This document shows, one piece after another, positions 40,387 to 49,790 of a DNA stretch of 64,000 nt (its first letter is position 1; every line of letters starts with the position of its first letter). A program made the position numbers and the translations under genes. The DNA comes from Bacteroidota bacterium (GTDB lineage Bacteria; Bacteroidota; Bacteroidia; Chitinophagales; Chitinophagaceae). The notes under the pieces were generated by a model, which worked only from the letters and a program-made list of their open reading frames with translations, ran no database searches and was not told the DNA's origin. The stretch is taken from assembly GCA_016712665.1 (NCBI GenBank), contig JADJQP010000002.1:124001-188000 (forward strand), given 5' to 3'.

Positions 40387-41853
40387 TTACTTCTTAGTAG
40401 CTTTCTTAGTTGGTGCGCTTTTTTTAGCAGGTACAACTGGTTCTAATTCAAGCATACTTTGCAATTGACGAACTTGTGTTTTTAAATCATGAATGGTTTG
40501 ATACACCTCATCCATTTCGCTTCTTGTAGCTACCGGAACATTGTCAAACATTTTTTCGGTTTGCTTTTGCACCGCCTTTTTGATACGAAGTTCCAATGAA
40601 CTAACTTCAGACATCAATTTGCTGTATTCATCTGTTTCAAACAAATCCACAAACATTTTGTCGGAAGTATTCAACCATTCTTGATATAATTTAATCATGC
40701 TGTTTACATCTTCACCATTTTCTATTTTATGCATAACGGACTCAGCAATACTTTCCATCACTTTAGCACCGTTTTGATAAATCATATGCTGCAATTCCGC
40801 ATTTTTAATATTGTAAATGTTTACATTATTCATAATTTCGCTCCACTCAGCCATTGTTTTGGAATCTTTGTTAGGCGTCAATAATTTTGCAAACGGAGTA
40901 ACCGTGCTCATCATTTGCCCTTGCAAATTATTGTAATTGCTCAATAAGGAAGTGAATGGGTTCGCAAATAAAGAAGGCATCACATTTTGCATGCTTCCTT
41001 TCATTGTTTCAAACATCTCTTTTGCTTGATTGCCACCGTTTTTCATTGCCTCAGTGTACATCGCTTTTACCTGATTGGTATAGTCTTGTGCTTGTTGTGG
41101 CATAAATGAAAAGTACTTATCCATAAATTCTTTGTATTTGCCCATTTCAATGTTTTTAGTAAACATTTCCATGTTGAATGTTTTGTCATTCATCGACTTC
41201 ATCATAGGCATCCACAATTCATAGAATTTTGCAAAACCATCGGTCATGTTAAACATTCCTTTGTATGAATCCATCAAAGTACCGTTTTGAAATTTTCCGG
41301 ATAGATCGCTGTAGCTATTGTTCAATATTGTTTGAAACTGGTTAAAAAAAGTCTTTGCTTGTTCTGTTGCTTTATCCATATTCTCTTGAATGGAGGTTGG
41401 ATTCATCATATTAGTAACAGTTTGCATCGGATTTTGATTAAACATGTTCATCATGTTTTGCATTGGATTTTGGTTCATTGCATTCATCATATTTTGCATA
41501 GGATTTTCACCTTTAGAAAAACTGGATAAGAAATTCTTATTCATTTCAGTCATTTGTTGAATCCAACTATTTTGCTGATTGTACCAATTTGTGAAATACT
41601 CATTTGCCTTTTCAGTAGTGTTTTTCACTTCTTCTTTGGCGGTGTTTGCAGTTCCGGTTACTTTGTCTAAGGTTTCCTTAGTAGCATTTACTGATTTTTT
41701 GTAGAATTCAGTGCTTTTATCAATAGTTTCATTGATAAGTGCATTGCCATTTGTCATTTTCTTGGTATTTTCAACTAGAGTATCCATTACTTGCTGTTGG
41801 GTTTCCAAGATGTTTTCAAAAAAATTTTTTGAAGAGTTTGTTTTGTTTGCCAT
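40387..41853 (-). CDS. phaE: PhaE-like polyhydroxyalkanoate synthase subunit / granule protein with tandem NPMQ repeats
   Basis: The 488-residue protein is almost wholly helical and rich in Met, Asn, Gln and Lys. Its C-terminal third matches PhaE, the non-catalytic subunit of class III PHA synthases (KLYQEWLNTSDKMFVDLFET, SSLELRIKKAVQKQTEKMF and a final coiled coil DLKTQVRQLQSML). The N-terminal ~160 residues resemble phasins. Residues 117-152 hold three 12-residue repeats beginning NPMQ. The tail is KKSAPTKKATKK, a basic stretch like DNA-binding granule proteins. It is longer than typical PhaE. The catalytic phaC is not in the window. The divergent phaJ supports a PHA role. It has its own -7 box and terminator. 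Confidence 0.75.
   Translation of the reverse strand: MANKTNSSKNFFENILETQQQVMDTLVENTKKMTNGNALINETIDKSTEFYKKSVNATKETLDKVTGTANTAKEEVKNTTEKANEYFTNWYNQQNSWIQQMTEMNKNFLSSFSKGENPMQNMMNAMNQNPMQNMMNMFNQNPMQTVTNMMNPTSIQENMDKATEQAKTFFNQFQTILNNSYSDLSGKFQNGTLMDSYKGMFNMTDGFAKFYELWMPMMKSMNDKTFNMEMFTKNIEMGKYKEFMDKYFSFMPQQAQDYTNQVKAMYTEAMKNGGNQAKEMFETMKGSMQNVMPSLFANPFTSLLSNYNNLQGQMMSTVTPFAKLLTPNKDSKTMAEWSEIMNNVNIYNIKNAELQHMIYQNGAKVMESIAESVMHKIENGEDVNSMIKLYQEWLNTSDKMFVDLFETDEYSKLMSEVSSLELRIKKAVQKQTEKMFDNVPVATRSEMDEVYQTIHDLKTQVRQLQSMLELEPVVPAKKSAPTKKATKK
41398..41505 (-). repeat. three tandem 36-base repeats inside the PhaE-like gene
   Basis: Residues 117-152 read as three 12-residue units, NPMQNMMNAMNQ, NPMQNMMNMFNQ and a diverged NPMQTVTNMMNP. 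The first two are almost identical at the DNA level. The unit probably forms a Met-rich amphipathic surface. Confidence 0.8.
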
Positions 41854-41929
41854 TTTTGTATTTATTTGCGGAGATTTAAATGATTGATTTTTGTTTGAAA
41901 ATCAAAAAACTTCTTTCTGATTTCGGGTG

Positions 41930-41937
41930 CAAAGGTA
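41930..41937 (-). promoter_or_regulatory. -7 element TACCTTTG for the PhaE-like gene
   Basis: A perfect minus-strand TAnnTTTG followed by CACCC lies 76 bases before the PhaE-like ATG at 41853, leaving a leader of about 70 bases. Confidence 0.65.
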
Positions 41938-42000
41938 TGATTTTTCTGCATGCAGAGCGGTTTGATCTTGTTATTAAATTGTAATATAAATTAAATTAAT

Positions 42001-42411
42001 ATGTTAAAAGTAGGAGACAAATTTGAACATGAATACGGCTATACGCAAGAACAGGTAAACCTTTATGCTGAGGTAAGCGGCGACACCAACCCTCTACATA
42101 TCAATGAAGAAGCGGGCAAAAATAGCCTCTTTGGTCGTTGCATCATTCATGGTTTTTTAGGTGCTAGTGTATTTACTAAAATCTTTGGTGCCCTGTGGTA
42201 TGCTGATGGTCATATCTATATGAAACAATCCATGATGTGGATGAAACCGATGTTTGTTGATACAAAATACAAAGCAATCATCACGGTAAAGGAAATATTT
42301 CCTGAAAAGAATCGAATTTTATACGATTGTGCCGTGTTTGATGCGGAAACAGGTGATCAAACCATTGGTGGTGAGGCATTGCTTATGAACAAGAAACAAT
42401 ACGTTTGGTAG
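42001..42411 (+). CDS. phaJ: (R)-specific enoyl-CoA hydratase, MaoC/PhaJ family
   Basis: The 136-residue hot-dog-fold protein has the hydratase-2 motif with Asp28 and His33 (SGDTNPLHIN), followed by the usual small-residue turn and IIHGFLGASVF. PhaJ converts trans-2-enoyl-CoA to (R)-3-hydroxyacyl-CoA, feeding beta-oxidation intermediates into PHA synthesis. It is divergent from the PhaE-like gene, 147 bases apart, which makes the PHA role more likely than a general MaoC dehydratase role. Confidence 0.85.
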   Translation: MLKVGDKFEHEYGYTQEQVNLYAEVSGDTNPLHINEEAGKNSLFGRCIIHGFLGASVFTKIFGALWYADGHIYMKQSMMWMKPMFVDTKYKAIITVKEIFPEKNRILYDCAVFDAETGDQTIGGEALLMNKKQYVW

Positions 42412-42452
42412 TACCCCAGCTTTCTAATTTCCCAAAAGGCAGCTACTTGTAA

Positions 42453-42927
42453 TTAATGTACCATCCTATTGGCGCAACTACTGCTGGCAAAGGCTTCTGG
42501 CTTTGCCTTAAAGGCAAAGCCCATTCCTAAGATATATCCGGTTGCTTCTCGCAAGGCTTCATTACTTTTAAAATGTGGATTGGTATTAATATCGGCATGC
42601 ACCTCCATATCGATGTGATAGGTGGTAAATAACGCACAAAGGTCATAGGCTATTTCAATACTTTTGCCAACTTCCAACAGCATCCTTTCTTTAATAGTAT
42701 ATCTCATATGAGTCTTTTCATGGTGAATAAACATAAAACCGCCTCTTCCTTCGCGTAAAAAAAACAATAACGGTGGCAAATTCTGTTTCGCCCATTTTGA
42801 CCTGCGAATCCGTACCAATGCATACTTTCAAACGATTTCCCTGCGCGGTTTCTCTAACAATAACCTCTTCCACCGATTTCTTAATTGGATCTGTTATCAA
42901 TTCTCCATTGAATTTTCTCCATAGCAT
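42453..42927 (-). CDS. YkuK-like (DUF458) RNase H-fold protein, one frameshift
   Basis: The first half starts MLWRKFNGELITDPIKKSVE and contains KVCIGTDSQVKMGETEFATVIVF with the RNase-H-like Asp. The second half contains HEKTHMRYTIKERMLLEVGKS, then HADINTNPHFKSNEALREAT and a final GFAFKAKPEAFASSSCAN. This is the DUF458/YkuK layout. The A run at 42757-42764 is off by one; repair gives ~158 residues. Function is unknown for the family; nuclease activity is suggested only by the fold. Confidence 0.8.
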
Positions 42928-43070
42928 TTGGCAATTTTATTATAAATATAGCCAAAATTGCAGATAAATCCCGTAGCCTATTAACTATTAATCAAATGAT
43001 AATCTTGACAAAAATTTATCCAATCCTGTTTAAGCGTATTATGCGTATGCTATCACTAATTACATTAATC

Positions 43071-43439
43071 TCATAGTAAGCCGGATGCAAACATTGCAAT
43101 CGTACATCCGTTCACAATTTCAATGCAATTATTTTTGGCAATTGAAGCCAATTCAGGATTTTCCGTACCCGGGTTAAAAATAATTCGTTTCGGATGTTAG
43201 GATAGGATATAATCGTAATATTTTTTTTGACGATCCGGATTTAAGTAAATTGAAATGGTGTCCACAGAATGGATGCTTGCATATTGATCTGATAATTCCA
43301 AATCATCAATTTTTCCATTCTTATTGGCAATGGTATACAAGGAAACGCCCTTGTTGTGTAAATATTTGGTGGCAAAATAACTAGACCGGTTAGGATTGGC
43401 AGAGGCGCCTATTACCAGGATACTTTCGTGTTCGTTCAT
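43071..43439 (-). CDS. CoA-binding (YccU-like) protein interrupted by an in-frame TAA
   Basis: The Rossmann-like CoA_binding family signature is clear: ILVIGASANPNRSSYFATKY, then a predicted helix and YDYILS. After an in-frame TAA at 43197-43199 the same frame continues HPKRIIFNPGTENPELASIA, then CIEIVNGCTIAMFASGLL, exactly the family's usual ending (normally L.PKRIIFNPGTEN). The gene is thus ~122 codons with one nonsense codon where Leu (TTA) is expected. The ATG at 43439 is taken as start; another lies four codons upstream. Confidence 0.82.
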
Positions 43440-43564
43440 ACGGTGAATCATTACTGACTAGCCCTAAGACAAATAGCGTGCCAAAAAAAATGGTCGACCT
43501 TTTAAGTAACTATAAATGCACTATTTATAGATTCATTATTATTATATATTAAAAAATAATAAAA

Positions 43565-44968
43565 TTAGCCAACATTGAAGCGCTCATGCATTGCTGGTAT
43601 TTGTACGGATGGAAATCCTTTCTTTTGAAGTCTTTTTTTGAATTCCTTTTGCACCTCATGTTCGCCGTGAACAATAAATAGTTCCTTCACCAGATGAATA
43701 TCCTGGCATGCTAAAAATTGGCATAAATCGTCATAATCGCCATGAGCGCTCATGCTTCTAATACTTCCCACACTGCATTTCACTTGAAATTCCTCGCGAT
43801 AAATTTTCACTTCCGTATCGCCCCGCATTAATTTGGCACCTAATGACCGCGGTTCGCAGTAGCCGGTCATCAATATTTTGCATCGTGGATTTTCAATGTT
43901 ATTGGCAATATGATGTTTCACCCGACCAGCTTCCGCCATGCCAGATGCTGAAATAATGACCATCGGATTTTTATTGTGGTTTAATTCCTTCGATTCGGCA
44001 ACTTCCTGCACAAACTTAACACCTTTGAAATCAAAAGGATACCGGTCTATCTTCATTAATACTTGTACATGCTTATTAAACAAGTTGGCGTGGTTCTTTA
44101 TTATATTCGTTGTTTTCAATGAAAGAGGACTGTCTACATAATACGGCAATGGAGGTAGTCGTCCTTCCACCTCCAATTCATTGAGTGCGTACAATATCTC
44201 TTGCGTCCTACCTACACTAAAGGCAGGAATAATTAATTTGCCTTTATTTTCAAGACAGGTTTCTACAATATGATCTAGTAAATCTTCTTTTGTATTCCGA
44301 TAATCCTCGTGTAATGAACTGCCGTAGGTGCTTTCTAATATGATATAATCTGCTTGTGGAAACACCTCAGGTGAACGCAATATGACATCACGATAACGGC
44401 CTACATCGCCACTAAAAGTAACTACTTCTGTTTTGCCATTTTCTGTAACACTTACATGCACTGCAGCGCTTCCTAAAATATGACCGGTATCTGTAAAATG
44501 AAAGGAAATATCCGGATCTATTTGGCAAACTTGATTATAGGGTACTTCCTCAAATAAAGGGAGTACATTATTGGCATCTGCGATGGTGTACAAAGGTTTA
44601 ATGTAGGGCAATCCCTGAGCGGCTCTTTTTTTATTTACAAAAGCAACGTCTGCCTCCTGAATAAAAGCAGAATCTTGCAACAAAACAGTCGTTAAATCGG
44701 CTGTGGCAGGCGTACAATAAATTTTTCCTTTATATCCTTCTTTCACTAATTTAGGCAGCAGTCCCGAATGATCGATATGCGCATGTGACAATATCATATA
44801 GGAAATTTCATTGGGCTCAAAACCAAAATGGGCATTCAATGTAAGGGTTTCGTCACCCATTCCTTGAAAAAGTCCGCAATCCAGTAATACCTTTTTCCCA
44901 TTTTTTAGATGGATGATATGTTTTGATCCAGTAACGGTTTGAGCGGCACCATGAAACGATATTTTCAT
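43565..44968 (-). CDS. beta-CASP metallo-beta-lactamase RNA hydrolase (YSH1/CPSF73-like)
   Basis: The 467-residue protein has HAHIDHSG at residues 62-69, a later His in FTDTGHILGSAA, the Asp in FSGDVGR, and beta-CASP motifs including ESTYG, PAFSVGRTQEIL and the SASGMAEAGR...HH segment. The C-terminal motif SAHGDYDDL and FIVHGE are typical. It belongs to bacterial relatives of CPSF-73/Ysh1, thought to act as endo/exoribonucleases. It is divergent from a lipoprotein gene with an overlapping promoter region at 45053-45066. Confidence 0.92.
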   Translation of the reverse strand: MKISFHGAAQTVTGSKHIIHLKNGKKVLLDCGLFQGMGDETLTLNAHFGFEPNEISYMILSHAHIDHSGLLPKLVKEGYKGKIYCTPATADLTTVLLQDSAFIQEADVAFVNKKRAAQGLPYIKPLYTIADANNVLPLFEEVPYNQVCQIDPDISFHFTDTGHILGSAAVHVSVTENGKTEVVTFSGDVGRYRDVILRSPEVFPQADYIILESTYGSSLHEDYRNTKEDLLDHIVETCLENKGKLIIPAFSVGRTQEILYALNELEVEGRLPPLPYYVDSPLSLKTTNIIKNHANLFNKHVQVLMKIDRYPFDFKGVKFVQEVAESKELNHNKNPMVIISASGMAEAGRVKHHIANNIENPRCKILMTGYCEPRSLGAKLMRGDTEVKIYREEFQVKCSVGSIRSMSAHGDYDDLCQFLACQDIHLVKELFIVHGEHEVQKEFKKRLQKKGFPSVQIPAMHERFNVG

Positions 44969-45052
44969 ATTTCAATTATTTTTATATAAAAAACTAACTA
45001 TTTAGTATACCTTAGCGTCTATTATTTGTAAATGTACTGGTATTTATTTTAG

Positions 45053-45060
45053 CAAAAGTA
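45053..45060 (-). promoter_or_regulatory. -7 element TACTTTTG (minus) for the beta-CASP gene
   Basis: Perfect TAnnTTTG on the minus strand. A TTTG at 45085-45082 (minus) sits 21 bases upstream, close to the spacing expected for a -33 element. Its TA overlaps the plus-strand element at 45059-45066. Confidence 0.6.
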
Positions 45061-45066
45061 GCTTTG
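45059..45066 (+). promoter_or_regulatory. -7 element TAGCTTTG (plus) for the lipoprotein gene
   Basis: Perfect TAnnTTTG on the plus strand, 52 bases before the ATG at 45119. It shares its TA (45059-45060) with the minus-strand element, forming the near-palindrome CAAAAGTAGCTTTG. Confidence 0.55.
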
Positions 45067-45118
45067 TGAATAGATATTATGCAAAAAATTTATTTAATTT
45101 GTAACATATTTGATACAC

Positions 45119-46138
45119 ATGAAGATTTTAATACAGTTATTCTTATTTTTCTCGGTCATTTTCTCATTACATTCATGCCAAAAGTATAATCAGATAGACA
45201 ATACACGTACCATTAAGGTACCGTATACCATGTTTATCGGTGCCCTTAACGGAGCGGTGTACAAGACCAACGATGCCTTGTATTTTAGTACTTTATTTCC
45301 GATCGACAATGCAACGATTCGACAAATTTTAGTAGCGGATACCAATATCGCTTACATAAAACAAAATTTTTACTACAGCAAGGATGAAGGAAAATCGTTT
45401 AAGGATTCAAAACTAGATGTACTCGATTATTTAGATCCTTTTTACAAATTCTTTATTCCGAATCCTGCTGTATACGACAGAAACAGTAAAAAAATCTACT
45501 TATGTACGAAAGCCGGTTTGGTGGTTAGCTCTGATTATGGCGCTACCTGGACACCAGAAGTTAACTGGACCCCAGGCCCGTTCGCCAATAATCTTGTAAT
45601 GCGATCGCTTACCCAACTTGATAATGGAGATTTATATCTAATGGGCGACCCTCTCAATCAATATTACAAACAAGGATCGGGCAACTGGACACTAGTGGTT
45701 CCAACCGCAACTTTGCCTAAAGATACCATTTGGTACGTTGAGCATAGCCATGATACCCTTTTTGCAATTGATTTTTACAATACTACCGGCGTTTATTATA
45801 GTACCAATTTGGGTACGAACTGGAATGCTTGTACCGGTTTGCCCAAACGAAAAGAAATCTTATTTGGTAACCGACCTTTTGGAAGCAATACGTTTTATGT
45901 AGGTCTTGACAGCGGTGGTTTATACCGATTAAATGGCACCGCTTTTCAATCTACCGGAGCAGGGATTCCATGGTGGGCTAAGGTAAGTTTTATTGAAGGC
46001 AAACGTGTTATTTACAGAACTGATGTTACAAAGTACTATCTCTTTTGTGCCACTGATTTAGGTTTGTATATAAGTGAATCTTCAGATGGACGCGATTGGA
46101 AACTAATTCGAACTGGCTTGTTCTCTACACTATTTTAG
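45119..46138 (+). CDS. lipoprotein with sialidase/BNR-like beta-propeller repeats
   Basis: A lipoprotein signal ends at LHSC. The 339-residue body has repeated short blades with Asp-box-like pieces (YYSKDEGKSFKDS, VVSSDYGATWTPE, YYSTNLGTNWNAC, YISESSDGRDWKL), typical of S-x-D-x-G-x-x-W BNR repeats. These form a beta-propeller. No enzymatic residues are identifiable, so it may bind glycan or protein. It precedes the beta-propeller/Omp85/nadK gene run and may belong to it, though a 25-base gap separates them. Confidence 0.75.
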   Translation: MKILIQLFLFFSVIFSLHSCQKYNQIDNTRTIKVPYTMFIGALNGAVYKTNDALYFSTLFPIDNATIRQILVADTNIAYIKQNFYYSKDEGKSFKDSKLDVLDYLDPFYKFFIPNPAVYDRNSKKIYLCTKAGLVVSSDYGATWTPEVNWTPGPFANNLVMRSLTQLDNGDLYLMGDPLNQYYKQGSGNWTLVVPTATLPKDTIWYVEHSHDTLFAIDFYNTTGVYYSTNLGTNWNACTGLPKRKEILFGNRPFGSNTFYVGLDSGGLYRLNGTAFQSTGAGIPWWAKVSFIEGKRVIYRTDVTKYYLFCATDLGLYISESSDGRDWKLIRTGLFSTLF

Positions 46139-46163
46139 TTTGTATCTTCGTTTAAATATTTAA

Positions 46164-46970
46164 ATGAAGCAAACTTTTTTCTTTATTCTTTTATTTTTGG
46201 CTATCTTTTCAAAGGTATTTGCCTCCGACTCCTTGGTTTTAATCAAAAGGGTTCCACTTACCGCAAGACTCTTTGCAACGGATCCAATTGGTAATATATA
46301 CGTAATCACGGGAAATAATGCCTTAGTAAAATATAATGCAAAAGGGGATAGTATTGGCTTCTTCAATGAAATAAAAAAAGGTAAGATTGTTCAATTGGAT
46401 GCCTCCAATCCATTGCGAATATTGTTGTATTATAGCGATTATGGAAATATTCTGGTTTTAGACAATGTATTGTCATTAAAAAGTACCATCAAGTTAAATA
46501 GCTTAGGTTTGGTAAATGTCCCCTGCATCGCAAATTCTGCCGATGGATCTATCTGGGTCTCCGACCCTGCCGGCTTATTACTAAAAATCAACAACAAGCC
46601 CGAAATTAATTTCACCACCTCACTTAGAAATGTACTTGAAAAGGCAATCGATCCACTATATATGACCGAATACGATCGATCATTATATATAGTCGATTCT
46701 ACAGAAGGAATCTTCAAATTCGATCAATTTGGGCTTTTTAAAACACGATACCCTTTTCATACTAGAGAATTGCAGCTATTCAATTCCTATTTAGTATACT
46801 ATGAAGCGCCGTATTTAATTTCCTTCAATACCCTTACTTTTCAAGAGAACAAAATCATGCTTCCCAACGTAGAAGATATTAAACAAGTGCGTGTTGAACG
46901 GAATGTGCTCTATATACTTGGGAATACATCGTTGGACATTTATTCTTTAGACACCAAAAATGGACAATAA
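46164..46970 (+). CDS. periplasmic beta-propeller-like protein, partner of small Omp85
   Basis: The 268-residue protein has a signal peptide (FFFILLFLAIFSKVFA) and NHL/WD-like strands (FATDPIGNIYVITGNNALVK, CIANSADGSIWVSDPAGLLL, SLYIVDSTEGIFKFDQFG). It is probably a periplasmic beta-propeller. Its 3' end overlaps the start of the Omp85-like gene by 11 bases, so translation is likely coupled. The arrangement recalls the BamB-BamA partnership, but this is inference from fold and context, not sequence identity. Confidence 0.7.
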   Translation: MKQTFFFILLFLAIFSKVFASDSLVLIKRVPLTARLFATDPIGNIYVITGNNALVKYNAKGDSIGFFNEIKKGKIVQLDASNPLRILLYYSDYGNILVLDNVLSLKSTIKLNSLGLVNVPCIANSADGSIWVSDPAGLLLKINNKPEINFTTSLRNVLEKAIDPLYMTEYDRSLYIVDSTEGIFKFDQFGLFKTRYPFHTRELQLFNSYLVYYEAPYLISFNTLTFQENKIMLPNVEDIKQVRVERNVLYILGNTSLDIYSLDTKNGQ

Positions 46971-48392
46971 GATTCGTTCATATCTTACCAAGTGGCCGGC
47001 ACTCAGTATCGTGATTTACTTTCTGTATCCGCAACTAACATTTGCAGATGCAAATACTTCCGACACGGCCGCTACCCCACCCAATTCTAAATGGTTGCAT
47101 ATTCGAACGATTTCATTTATCGGAAATACCATCACGAAACCCAATATTATTTTGCGAGATATGAGTATTCAGAGCGGCGATAGTGTACGATCAGATGAAC
47201 TTGAATATGAACTGAATCACAACAAAAAAAGAATCCTCAATACGCAGCTATTTTCTACCGTAAAATATTCCTATAATACCGCTGGATCCGATACGATAGA
47301 TATCAATTACGAAGTGTCTGAATTACTATACTGGTTGGTAAAACCGCTTTTCAGTTTAGCCGATCGAAATTTAAATGTATGGTGGGTTGAACAAAATCGC
47401 AGACTAGATAGAACCAATATTGGTGCCGATTTGACGCGGGTCAATTTCCGTGGTCGAAATGAAAAAATTGGCGCATTAATACAAGTTGGATATAATAAGT
47501 ATTTTGAACTGTATTACTCCATTCCTTTTATCGACAAAAAATGAAACAAGGCTTGGGCGCGAGTATTACCTATGAAACAGGTAGAGAAATTAATTTCATC
47601 ACAGATCAAAACAAACTCTATTTCTTCAGAAGCGAACATTATCCGTATCAACGTTTTAAAAGTAAGCTAGCCTATACCTACCGAAACCGATATGCTGCCA
47701 TTCATGAAGCCAATATCAGTTATCATTTTATCAGCATATCAAAACCGCTCTATGAGCTGAGTCCCGGTTTTTTGGGAGGATTGACACGGGTAAATTTTTT
47801 TGAACTCAATTATATTTTTAGATTTAATAATACAGATATCCGATTATATCCAATCAATGGAATCGAATTAAAAACGGTATTTTCAAAAAAAGGGCTGGTT
47901 GTAGACAAGGATGTAAATCAGTTCAGTATTGCCACCGAAACCTCGTATTATCGATCTATTTACGGAAATGTATCTTCATCGTTCATTTTTAGAGGGCGAC
48001 TTTCCTTTCCGCAAAATCAACCCTATTATTTCAATAGAGCCATGGGTTTTAAAAGCGAATATATTCGAGGATACGAATATTATGTGATGGACGGAAGCCA
48101 TTATGCACTGCTCCGAAGCAATCTCAGATTTAAAATTCTGGATAGAATTCTTACGCAAAACATCCTAAAATTTATAAAATACATACCGCTTAAAATTTAT
48201 AGCAAAGCATATGACGATATTGGATATGTACATAATAGCAATCCGCAAAATAGTAAACTAAATAATAAATTGCTAAATGGATATGGCGTTGGATTGGATG
48301 TATTGATTTCCTATTATGTAAGGTTGCGGCTCGAATATAGTTTTAATCACTTACGGGAAAATGCTTTATTTTTACACTCTACTAAAGACTAA
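46960..48392 (+). CDS. small Omp85/BamA-like outer-membrane protein, one frameshift
   Basis: After a signal peptide the protein has a single recognisable POTRA-like domain (WLHIRTISFIGNTITKPNII, ... SVRSDELEYELNHNKKRILN). A 16-strand-type barrel segment follows, with an RGYEYYVMDG motif like the VRGF/Y loop of Omp85 proteins near the end. The A run at 47536-47541 is one short; repair joins the 194- and 283-residue frames into ~477 residues. It is much smaller than BamA and has fewer POTRA domains, closer to TamA-like forms. The stop is two bases before nadK, so they form one transcript. Confidence 0.82.
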
Positions 48393-48394
48393 TT

Positions 48395-49273
48395 ATGCTC
48401 ATTGCAATATACAATCGTACGTTTGAAATTGAGGATCTCCCTATATTTTTACACCTATTTCAGTCTTTCGAAAACCAAGGTATTACACCGGTACTTTTTG
48501 AACCCCTTTACCATAAAATAAAAGACCAATACAGCTTCCAAAAGAATATTGAATTATTTTCAGAATGCAAACCACTACATCCCAAAACAAAATTTGTTTT
48601 TAGTTTAGGAGGCGATGGTACCATGCTTGATGTAGTAAAATTTGTGGCAGACAGTGGCAAACCCATATTAGGAATCAATTTGGGCCGATTGGGTTTTCTA
48701 TCAGCAACCCACCGAGATGATATTGATTTTGCCATCAATTGCCTCGTGAAAGATTCCTATGCATTAGATCCGCGCTCTCTAATACATCTAGACTCCAGTG
48801 TTAATTTATTTAATGATGCTCCCTTTGCCCTTAATGAATTTTCATTGCACCGTAAAGACAGTTCTTCCTTAATTAAAATCCGAACCTTCTTAAATGGCGA
48901 ATTTCTCTGCACGTATTGGGCTGATGGACTAATGGTGTCTACGCCCACCGGATCTACCGGTTATTCACTTAGTTGTGGAGGACCCATTATTTTCCCACAA
49001 GCACATAGCTTTGTGATCACACCGGTGGCACCCCATAACCTGAATGTAAGACCCATTATTGTTTCTGATTCCAGCATCATTGCTTTTGAAGTAGAAGGAA
49101 GGGCGGAACAATTTTTATGTACCCTAGATGCTCGTTCAGAAGCCATTGACAGCAGTGTTTCTCTTGCTGTTCGAAAAGAAAATTTTGTCATCAATCTCAT
49201 TCGACTTGAGGGACAAAATTTCTTGCATACGCTTCAATCAAAACTTTACTGGGGTGTAGATATGAGAAATTAA
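48395..49273 (+). CDS. nadK: NAD kinase
   Basis: The 292-residue protein phosphorylates NAD to NADP. The diagnostic GGDGTM is at residues 72-77, followed by GINLGRLGFLS, NEFSLHRKD, YWADGLMVSTPTGSTGYSLS and the DPxxPH-like TPVAPHNLNVRPI. It is tightly coupled to the Omp85-like gene upstream (two bases). Confidence 0.97.
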   Translation: MLIAIYNRTFEIEDLPIFLHLFQSFENQGITPVLFEPLYHKIKDQYSFQKNIELFSECKPLHPKTKFVFSLGGDGTMLDVVKFVADSGKPILGINLGRLGFLSATHRDDIDFAINCLVKDSYALDPRSLIHLDSSVNLFNDAPFALNEFSLHRKDSSSLIKIRTFLNGEFLCTYWADGLMVSTPTGSTGYSLSCGGPIIFPQAHSFVITPVAPHNLNVRPIIVSDSSIIAFEVEGRAEQFLCTLDARSEAIDSSVSLAVRKENFVINLIRLEGQNFLHTLQSKLYWGVDMRN

Positions 49274-49278
49274 TTGCT

Positions 49279-49680
49279 CTATTCTAAATCAAAATCAGAT
49301 GCCTTTATGGATTCCGTATGGCTATCTGCATCCATACCCTTTTGATTTTGACTTTCAAGACTCATGGCATCAGACAAGGTGGTTTGCAACCAAGTGCCAC
49401 GTTGTAATCGAAAAATTTGCGTGTGTAACTGATGAGAATCCTCCAGCATCATCTCACAATCGCCTGTTGACATTTTGGGATCCACTTCCAATTCGATATC
49501 CTTATCCACTCCTAATATATCAGCTAAAATAATATTATGAAGGTATTGTTCCTTTTGTGAACTCCCCTCATCGCTACTATGTGGTGCTTTATAAAATTCA
49601 ATTTTGAGATGACTGAATAATTGTCTGAAATCGTTTTGAAGTTCTTGTATGGTTGCGTTTGCTTTTAAAATCCATTTCAT
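49279..49680 (-). CDS. conserved hypothetical protein
   Basis: The 133-residue protein begins MKWILKANATIQELQNDFRQ followed by LFSHLKIEFYK, a pattern I recognise as a Bacteroidota family of unknown function. It is acidic, with no signal peptide or membrane helix, so cytoplasmic. It converges with nadK across five bases and has its own -7 box about 20 bases upstream. Confidence 0.7.
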   Translation of the reverse strand: MKWILKANATIQELQNDFRQLFSHLKIEFYKAPHSSDEGSSQKEQYLHNIILADILGVDKDIELEVDPKMSTGDCEMMLEDSHQLHTQIFRLQRGTWLQTTLSDAMSLESQNQKGMDADSHTESIKASDFDLE

Positions 49681-49699
49681 AATTGAATCGTTTAGAATG

Positions 49700-49707
49700 C
49701 AAAGTTA
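49700..49707 (-). promoter_or_regulatory. -7 element TAACTTTG (minus)
   Basis: Perfect TAnnTTTG on the minus strand, followed by CATTC; it ends 19 bases before the ATG at 49680, giving a very short leader. Confidence 0.6.
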
Positions 49708-49790
49708 CCTACCAAAAATCGTCGAAAATAATGATATAAATCATTTCATCAAGCCTACTTCGGTTGTACATTTAGTCTCAAATTTCACAA

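Noticed and set aside
42718..42818. Two separate small genes in the YkuK region
   Set aside because: The overlapping frames join into one DUF458 protein when one base is removed or added in the 8-A run.
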